Assembly: GCA_037893245.1 (NCBI GenBank)
Contig: JBAIAA010000412.1
Location: forward strand, 1,054,001 to 1,118,000
Direction of reading: 5' to 3'
Length of the DNA stretch: 64,000 nt
DNA from: Crossaster papposus
Lineage: Eukaryota; Echinodermata; Asteroidea; Velatida; Solasteridae
In this document: positions 57,327 to 64,000 of the stretch, in pieces
How positions within the stretch are numbered: position 1 is the stretch's first letter
Layout of the letters: every line of letters starts with the position of its first letter
Translations under genes and position numbers: made by a program
Notes under the pieces: model-generated
Told to the model about the DNA's origin: nothing
The model's input: the letters and a program-made list of their open reading frames with translations, nothing else
Database searches by the model: none

Positions 57327-57601
57327 TCTAGGGGTCACCTTTTTGAAGTTGGTCGGATCGTGCTTAAACTCGGTGATCGCAATGCTTGATGCGAGGTGAG
57401 CGTGGCAAAAATAAAACGGGTTAGCGTTTTTCGGGTCTTCCGGGGTCAAAGGTCGTCTAAGGGTCGAATTTTCAAAGTTTGTCCTATCGGGCTTAAACTC
57501 GGGGACGCCGTCCCCTTCCCGGGGTCGTGCGGCGTTCAAACTCGGTGGGTGGGTCCGGCTCGGTCCCCGCAAGAACCAGTTTGCATTCGCTAGAGCGTAC
57601 G

Positions 57602-57614
57602 AGGTCAAAGGTCA
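57602..57614 (+). promoter_or_regulatory. Perfect DR1 (AGGTCA A AGGTCA), second copy
   Basis: Identical to 57314-57326 in the second copy of the 292-bp repeat. Confidence 0.35.
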
Positions 57615-57849
57615 TCTAGGGGTCACCTTTTTGAAGTTGGTCGGATCGTGCTTAAACTCGGTCAACATGTATCCACAATCCCCATCCATCCAGGGAAGTA
57701 GCTACAAACCCGAGAACCGACAAACCCCGGGTGACCGCCTAGTAGGGTATAATTGTAGTCATTTTGGACCATTACTATATTTTAATAATTATTTAGTCAA
57801 TTACATGCTTTAGAAAATGTTATTGAAGTAAGGATGTTAAAGTATAATC

Positions 57850-58170
57850 GCAAAAACGTCCTTTGCGTGTATATGGACGTCCTTTCGTGAAAACGTCCTT
57901 TGCGTGTATATGGACGTCCTTTTGTGAAAACGTCCTTTGCGTGTATTTGGACGTCCTTTTGTGAAAACGTCCTTTGCGTGTATATGGACGTCCTTTCGTG
58001 AAAACGTCCTTTGCGTGTATATGGACGTCCTTTTGTGAAAACGTCCTTTGCGTGTATATGGACGTCCTTTTGTGAAAACGTCCTTTGCGTGTATATGGAC
58101 GTCCTTTTGTGAAAACGTCCTTTGCGTGTATATGGACGTCCTTTTGTGAAAACGTCCTTTGCGTGTATAT
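57850..58170. repeat. 37-bp minisatellite in the right arm of the foldback
   Basis: About eight to nine head-to-tail copies of a 37-base unit containing GCGTGTATATGGACGTCC and CTTT(T/C)GTGAAAACGTC. The left arm has three or four copies of the same unit in the opposite orientation at about 55045-55195. Confidence 0.9.
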
Positions 58171-58673
58171 ATGGACGTCCTTTTGACCTGTTTGAATGTC
58201 TTTTTGCCGTTTGTCCTTTGTTTGATTTTGACTTTGTCTGTTTGTAACTTTGTCCTTTTGTCGATTTGTCCTTTGTTTGCTTTTTATTATGTATTTCTGT
58301 AATGTTGTCCTCTTCCCGTTTTGTCCTTTGTTTGATTTGGAGTTTGTATTTTTGCAAATTTGTCCTCTTGCAGCTTTGTCCTTTGTTTGATTTGAATTTT
58401 GTCCTTTTGTAAATTTGTCCTCTTGCCATTTTGTTCTTTGTCTATTGTTTTGTCCTTTGTGAACATATTTTAGATTTTGGCCCTTTTGGCCGCCCATACG
58501 GACCCAGGGCTGCACAGCTAAACCTAAACACAGCTAAATATCCGGTGGAACACTATAAATGTATTGAACAAACAAAAAAGGTTTTTCTCTGTCACACATG
58601 GTATGGACATCATATCTATTTGTAGCCTTGGCCAAAGACCACGGTATTCGACAGTGCGCCCGCTAATGATACG

Positions 58674-58922
58674 ATTTATAGACGATGTGCCCTCTGACGT
58701 CACGTGTTTACATCTGTATTCAAATGTGCCCGGCAGTGATGCGCACCCATCGTGTTTTACATAAAATTTGCTTAAAGAGTGACGTCGCAGGTCAGATCGC
58801 CTTTAAATTATGTGACCTCTGATGTCATCTTTTAATCAAATTTATGTAAAACATGATGCGTGCGCATACTGCCGGGCACATTTTGAATACAGATGTAAAC
58901 AGAGGCACATCGTCTATAGTCT
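58674..58922. mobile_element. Inverted-repeat MITE left of GPCR unit 3
   Basis: Arms of about 90 bp share TATAGACGATGTGCC, GTTTACATCTGTATTCAAA, TGTGCCCGGCAGT and TTTTACATAAAATTTG in reverse order. The loop of about 65 bases contains two TGACGTC-like sites. Confidence 0.82.
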
Positions 58923-59501
58923 AGAGGCTCGTTGGATCGCACATGATCTTTGCAAATTCGATCCAGCAGTTTATCTTTTTTCTTATTTCTCCGCAGGCTT
59001 TCCTAGAGCTTTAATTTACGGGCGATTGTTTACATACGCGCAATACATACTACGCCCACGGAAAACAAATGTACACAAATGTATAAAACAAATGCATTTA
59101 TAAAACGTGTAGTACAAAAGTACTACTCGGATTTATGTGATACTTATTATGAGCAATGTCGAAAGTCTTTTTTCGGACCTTGTATACATCTGGGCATCGT
59201 TCTGCAACCCTAAAATAGTACAGGCATTTCTTGGGTTATATGATGTTTGGTTCAGTGTTTTGGTCATATTTGCATTGGTGGATTCTTCGAAGACCCGACT
59301 GCTTCTGTGCAAGCTGTACTATAGGCCTAACGACTCCATATGCTCCTGATCATGGGAGGTGTCTCTGTTTAGAAATCCTTGCAATCCAGGTTGTTCTGCT
59401 GCTTGCGTCGGGTGGGGTAGTTTCTCTCCGTCTTGGAGTCTGTCCGCAACCTTGTGCTTGTATGATGTGGGGTATCTTGACGGCGGTGGATTTCTTGCGA
59501 C

Positions 59502-60548
59502 TCAAACTGCACTGGCGGCTGCTGTCCCGCGGTTTGGCTTGATTTCTTGCATCTCAATCTGCTGTGGTGGCCGCGGCTGTGCAGTATCTCGGCTTCGCGA
59601 TCGGCAACAAGAACAGCGTTTAGGGTTTAGGAAGGAGAAGGCCTTCACTAAGGCTTCCCTGTATTCGGAGTTAGCTCCGCTGTAAACCAGAGGATCTACT
59701 GAACTGTTGAGCAAAGTTAGGACGAACGTGACGACGAATAAGTCTATCCACGAATGATTCAGTTCGACCAGACTTGAATAAGAGAGGTTGGACCATGCAA
59801 TGATCGCCACAAATGTCACTTCAACGATGGACGTGACATTGAAGGCAAAAAACACGGCGGTGTTTAGGATAAGCATGGCGATGACTCGCCGAAGTCGGTG
59901 TTGGTGGTCATCCGAGGACGTGATCTTTGGCTGCTGCCTGAGCTTCTTGACAATGTAAGCATACAGATAGACATTGGTGACTAGACCCACTATGTAGAAG
60001 ACACCGGTTATAATGTTGATGGCATTGGAACCAACATTTCCTCCCCACAAGTAAGCTGCAGTAAATGCGAACCCCAACATGATGGCAATGACCCACAGTC
60101 CTGTCACTATCTTGATAGCTCTGCCTTTGCCCGCCTCGGCGCGAAATGTAAGCGGACGGCAAATGGCAAAATACCGCTCGAACGCCAAAGCAGTCACGAA
60201 GAAGTAGGATGCCATGATGCTGATGTTGCCGAGAGCCACTAGAATCAAATCATGCGCAGTACTTGCCTTCTTCCAAAACAGAGAAACGAGAGAGGATGCG
60301 AGAATAACTGCATCCGCCACAGCTAAATTGCCAAGGTAGATGTTCACGATGGAGTGCATAGACTTGACACTCACTACAACGTATATGAATATTGCATTCA
60401 TCAACAGACCGATGGGTGTCACGTACTTCACGACTTCACGTTGAATGGCGATGTTGGTGTCCTCGTGCATTATGATTCCATCTTCCACTGAACCTTCATC
60501 CTGTACATTTATAATGTATTTGGCGACACTAAATGTTGAATTTGCCAT
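59502..60548 (-). CDS. Intronless class A GPCR, copy 3
   Basis: 348 residues with the same landmarks as copy 1: D2.50 in NLAVAD, ERYFAICRPL, DPLVY, and no Cys at 3.25 or in outer loop 2. At most positions where copies 1 and 2 differ it follows copy 2 (KYVTP, ADAVIL, FTAAYLW, YAYIVKK, FVLTLLN). The C-terminal end differs slightly (KPNRG against KPKLG). The poly-A run is six, so the frame is intact. Confidence 0.92.
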   Translation of the reverse strand: MANSTFSVAKYIINVQDEGSVEDGIIMHEDTNIAIQREVVKYVTPIGLLMNAIFIYVVVSVKSMHSIVNIYLGNLAVADAVILASSLVSLFWKKASTAHDLILVALGNISIMASYFFVTALAFERYFAICRPLTFRAEAGKGRAIKIVTGLWVIAIMLGFAFTAAYLWGGNVGSNAINIITGVFYIVGLVTNVYLYAYIVKKLRQQPKITSSDDHQHRLRRVIAMLILNTAVFFAFNVTSIVEVTFVAIIAWSNLSYSSLVELNHSWIDLFVVTFVLTLLNSSVDPLVYSGANSEYREALVKAFSFLNPKRCSCCRSRSRDTAQPRPPQQIEMQEIKPNRGTAAASAV

Positions 60549-61419
60549 TGTAGGTAAGGTGACGAATTACGACAACACTACTTGTACGTCCGATTAATTC
60601 TCGAATCCTTCTGTGAAAAATATTGTTGTGCGAGTTATTCTTATAGGTTGTTGAGTATGGTAAGCGCTCTTGAAATCTAGTATTCTTGCAGCGAAAGTGA
60701 AATAATGATACAAGTTTCCAAATATATATTTTAGTTTATTATATTTTTGCTAAAGAAATCAACACTCTTGTTTCTGTTTTGTAGTTTCATACATTTGCAT
60801 TCTGTATTTTGCATAGAAATAATAAATGAAATGAAAGGAAATTTGTACTTTAAGTTTTCCAAATTAACCGTGCAGGTTTCCACGGTTAGGTGGAATATGT
60901 CAAATTACCCGTTTCACTTTTATGTGCTTTGATCGTTTTAGAGATCACGCGGCAGATTGTTGATAAGAATAATCTGTAATAAACCAGTCTTGATACATGT
61001 ACATGTACTTTATACTTAGCCAAACTAAAAGTACAAACTGAAACTAGAATATAATGATTGATATGTGTGCTTCAAGTTCACAAAGCACAAAGTTCATCAG
61101 CCGGTGGTCAGTATGTCACAAGCTTTGCATGGAAATGACAATAATATGACCACTGTTTATCCGTGACTTTATTGCCCCAACCTGTAAACAGTACACAAGA
61201 AACCTGCTAGACAAAGTTTGGCTGAAATCGTTGGGTAAAGTGAGAAATCCATGTATGTGTAAATAATGTATGTGCCTCTTGAATCTTTAAACTCTTCTGT
61301 AATAAACATCGAAGAATGAAATAATGTAATACTATGACCCAAAGTCACACTTCTCTGTGAGTTCTTCCCTCTTCTTTCTTTCCCTTGTGATTTTATCCCT
61401 TCCTTGCACTCCATTTACC

Positions 61420-61745
61420 CACTGACCTCTACACCTGGACGGACCATTGTCCATATTCTGCTGTGCTAACGCTTGAAGTCGGCGCGAACTGGAAGTGCAA
61501 CATGGCGGACCCAAGACGTCACTTCTATGAGCCAATTAAATGTCCAGGTGTAGAGGTCAGCGGATTTACTCTATACATTTTGTATTTATAAACATTACGT
61601 CATACGTACCGTACCCACTGAAATCTACACCTGGACATTGTATTGGCTCACAGAGTGACGTCGTGGGTCCGCCATGTTGCACTTCCAGTTCGCGCCGACT
61701 TCAAGTGTAAAACAATGATGATCTGTCCATGTGTAGAGGTCAGTG
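61420..61745. mobile_element. hAT-type MITE with perfect 8-bp target duplication, unit 3
   Basis: This is the same insertion as at 24996-25321, with both CATTTACC copies intact (61412-61419 and 61746-61753). The position is identical relative to the receptor, so it is shared by descent or conversion and is not an independent insertion. Confidence 0.86.
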
Positions 61746-61918
61746 CATTTACCCCATTGGTCTGTCTTTGATCTTACCTACTTTGACCTGCTCTTTTATT
61801 TCCTCCTGGCCTTATTTTCTATTTGTTGGTTCTTCCACTACCCTCTTCCAACCCCTCATTTGTGTTTCTCCTCCCAAATTCTATACAATACACCATGCTT
61901 GCGTGTCCTATATGTACA

Positions 61919-62749
61919 TTTAACAATTGTTGCCTGCTGTGACATGGTCCATGGCGTTTTGTACACCCGAGGGGGAAAATGGCACCCGAGGCGAAGCCGA
62001 GGGTGCCATTTGCCCCCGAGGGTGTACAAAACGCCATGGACCATATCACAGCAGGCAACAATTGTTTTGTTATACCACGGTAATACTAATAGATTTACAG
62101 CAGGCAAGAATTGTTTGTTATGGGTCCGTTCCCGTTGCGGTGCAAAATTGCCGAAGTAGTCGCACTGAATGTTCCGTGTTTTTCTTCGTACTGGCGCTGT
62201 CCTGCTCGAAAATCAAATTTCTGATCTCCTCTTTTGAACGAGACAGAAATCGCTTCTTTGGAGGTGACTTAATGCTGTCGTCTGCCGACATTACGGAGAA
62301 AATAAGGCAAAATTGGAACAGAAAAAAAGCAGACGAACAGCATAAACGAAAGCCGGTGTAAACAACAATGGCGGTCGTTAGTCGTTGCCGAAAGTGCTAA
62401 CTTCACTGTTCCCTGTTTACATCGCACAGGAACATACATCAATTTACGTAGTACCAGCTAATATAACACAGCGTTGCTAGACTCTAATATCAGTCGCTTC
62501 CATGGTATTTTTTCACAGAAATGGCCGGCCAGGCTATGCGCTAGCGTGTAAAAAAAGATTCCGCGGCCTGGAAAAAGAAAGTTCATGTACCCCGTGGGGT
62601 ACATGAACTCATGTACCACGCGTACTCGGCGTACATCACTCATACCATGCTCATACATCGGCACACTCGGATACATGCGTTTTTGTTGCATGTCACGTGA
62701 ACGCTTCTCGACCAATAAAAATTCACAATCTATTGCCGTGGTATAACAA
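61919..62749. mobile_element. Private composite insertion in GPCR unit 3
   Basis: Interrupts sequence that is continuous in unit 1 (TATATGTACAT / GTATGTTTG). The left part is a 145-bp near-perfect palindrome (61922-62066, loop CGAAGCCG). The remainder has inverted ends TTGTTATACCACGG / CCGTGGTATAACAA (62066 and 62736-62749). It includes a second perfect palindrome, GTTCATGTACCCC and its complement, at about 62580-62608. An open stretch at 62160-62360 has no family I recognise. Confidence 0.78.
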
Positions 62750-63340
62750 GTATGTTTGTTTCATCATGCACATAGTCATTTTGCCTCTGAAGAATATCTT
62801 GTTAAGATCGAAATATTAGGCCCTCTTAACCTAATGATTTTTATATTTCAAGTCATTTCAGCCAGTAAGCAGTTTGCAGCAGTTGTAACCATAGTATTAC
62901 TACCTTTATCTGTGATACGGTATGTCTCGAATGGACAGCATATGCGTAAAGAATGGTTCGAACACTGGACAATGTTGATTGCATGAAATAACTACACGAG
63001 ATTTATTTAATTTTTAAAATCCTTTTAAGAAGGATTTTCTCTACTACAATGACTGTATGATATGACTAGCATGCATGGAGAGTATAACAAATTATTCGAA
63101 CACTAAAAAATGTAGATTGCCTGAACATTTCTATACACTAGATTTATTCGAAAAACTTAATTATTTTAAAATTGATTTTCTGTGCATACATATTGTTTAA
63201 TTAATAGTGTATGATCATTGTACCAGCTAGCAACAATGTCTTCATTGAGCACAGATCATAATTGATAATAGCACCTTATGAGTTGCAAATATTGTTGAAT
63301 TACATTTCAAAAAGCACATACCTACGTAGGCCTATATATA

Positions 63341-63731
63341 TTCTAGGTTTCCCCGGCTATTTATAAACAAAATTATACAAATTCACCAACTCTCATATTC
63401 ATTTTCGTCCGAGGGAAAAAATGTACAGGCTTTTACCAAACCAATTTAGTCATTTATCATTCACTTTCAACGTTTGGTCACACTTTTTAAACCCCATGTC
63501 TAAAACATTTGTCATTACATATCAATTTTGTCTAACCAACAGCTTAGACGAATTTGATCTGTAATGACGAATAATCTCAATCCAATGTTTTATATAAATA
63601 GAGTGACCAAACTTTACAAAATACTAAATCGGTTTGGTCAAATCCTGTAATTTTTTTCCCGGGCGAAATTGAACTTAAAAGTTGGTGAATTAAAAAAAGA
63701 AAATGTTTTTACATAGCCGGGAAAACCTATA
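63341..63731. mobile_element. MITE family D, GPCR unit 3
   Basis: The third orthologous copy. Its variant bases follow unit 2 and not unit 1. Confidence 0.83.
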
Positions 63732-64000
63732 ATCAATCTATCGATTTGTAAATACATTAAATAATCTAAAGATCACAAGAGCAAAAAAATAATCGTGTTT
63801 GAATTGATTTTGGTAAGAAATCTCCTTTAAAAAAGAAATTGATAAATTGTTGATTGTTGTCTCTTCCAAAAATAGTTCTTCGTGCGTCATAGGACAGTCT
63901 AAAAACAAATTGGATGCGGGTTTCCATACAAAAGATATATTCCTTGGTGAAATTATTATTATAATTAATACAGATTTCTGGACTGATTCTGAATTGTATT

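Larger units (their letters stand above)
57217..57663. repeat. About 1.5 copies of a 292-bp direct repeat carrying DR1 sites
   Basis: The segment starting CCCCTTCCCGGGGTCGTGCG at about 57217 recurs at about 57508 almost unchanged through GGTCGGATCGTGCTTAAACT. A third, shorter related block (GGTCAAAGGTCGTC) lies at about 57443. GC-rich compared with its flanks. Confidence 0.85.
54501..58503. mobile_element. 4-kb TU-like foldback with long repetitive arms
   Basis: The left arm (54501-55195) and right arm (57850-58503) are inverted. The outer part starts GGGCGGCCAAAAGGGCC and is built of GGACAAA words. The inner part is tandem 37-bp units (GCGTGTATATGGACGTCC + TTTTGTGAAAACGTCCTTT). The centre holds an inner inverted pair (55190-55262 with 56140-56230), a MITE and a 292-bp tandem repeat. 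Long reading frames in the arms are low-complexity by-products of the repeat. Sea urchin TU elements have this design. Confidence 0.72.
59197..64000. repeat. Segmental duplication unit 3 (GPCR unit, runs off right edge)
   Basis: Starts in the receptor's 3' flank (CTGCAACCCTAAAAT) and lacks the left third of units 1 and 2. It is separated from unit 2 by the whole 17.7-kb XPNPEP2-like gene. It carries the 25.0-kb-type MITE and a private insertion at 61919-62749. Confidence 0.87.

Noticed and set aside
57850..58170. CRISPR array
   Set aside because: Head-to-tail 37-bp units have no unique spacers, and this is eukaryotic DNA; it is a minisatellite in a foldback arm.

Overview
The window is eukaryotic nuclear DNA. 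Genes are split by GT-AG introns, intergenic DNA is AT-rich, and roughly half of the sequence I could classify is small non-autonomous transposons, SINEs, foldback repeats and simple repeats. The best fit is a marine invertebrate deuterostome, probably an echinoderm. The reasons are lineage-type clusters of intronless rhodopsin-class GPCRs, sea-urchin TU-like foldback elements, tRNA-derived SINEs, and scattered ACATGTAC repeats. The species is an inference.

Layout, left to right. Bases 1-10132 (minus strand) hold the 5' half of an Xaa-Pro aminopeptidase gene of the XPNPEP2 type (copy B): a signal-peptide exon, ten further complete exons, and the first 14 bases of a twelfth that runs off the left edge. 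Bases 10133-17569 are repeat-rich intergenic DNA with poly-G and poly-C tracts, two adjacent foldback elements built from short CpG-rich words, and a perfect 77-bp-armed hairpin insertion with a 9-bp target duplication. Bases 17570-19749 (minus) hold a two-exon gene for a double MYND-finger/DUF4470 protein whose first finger is frameshifted. Bases 21757-27456 and 27470-33716 are a tandem duplication. Each unit carries one intronless class A GPCR on the minus strand; the first is intact and the second has a one-base frameshift. Bases 33893-51606 (minus) hold a complete 23-exon XPNPEP2-like gene (copy A, predicted 730 aa) with signal peptide, all metal and catalytic residues, and a GPI-type C-terminus. 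Bases 51607-59196 are repeats: two word-repeat elements, a 1-kb element with a 6-bp target duplication, and a 4-kb TU-like foldback. Bases 59197-64000 are a third copy of the GPCR unit with an intact receptor; it continues past the right edge.

The genes do not form one pathway. The two aminopeptidases are diverged paralogues of a secreted or membrane enzyme that removes N-terminal residues preceding proline. The three GPCR units are recent segmental duplicates. Comparing them gives filled and empty sites for several transposons, and shows that copy 3 is a mosaic: its coding region resembles copy 2, while about 2.4 kb upstream of the gene is nearly identical to copy 1, as expected from gene conversion.

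The most unusual recurring feature is a class of elements at about 6.0, 13.6, 14.4, 39.7, 51.8, 52.4 and 53.4 kb. In each, the ends are inverted repeats or traces of them, and the whole interior consists of degenerate copies of one family-specific short word, often CpG-rich and self-complementary.
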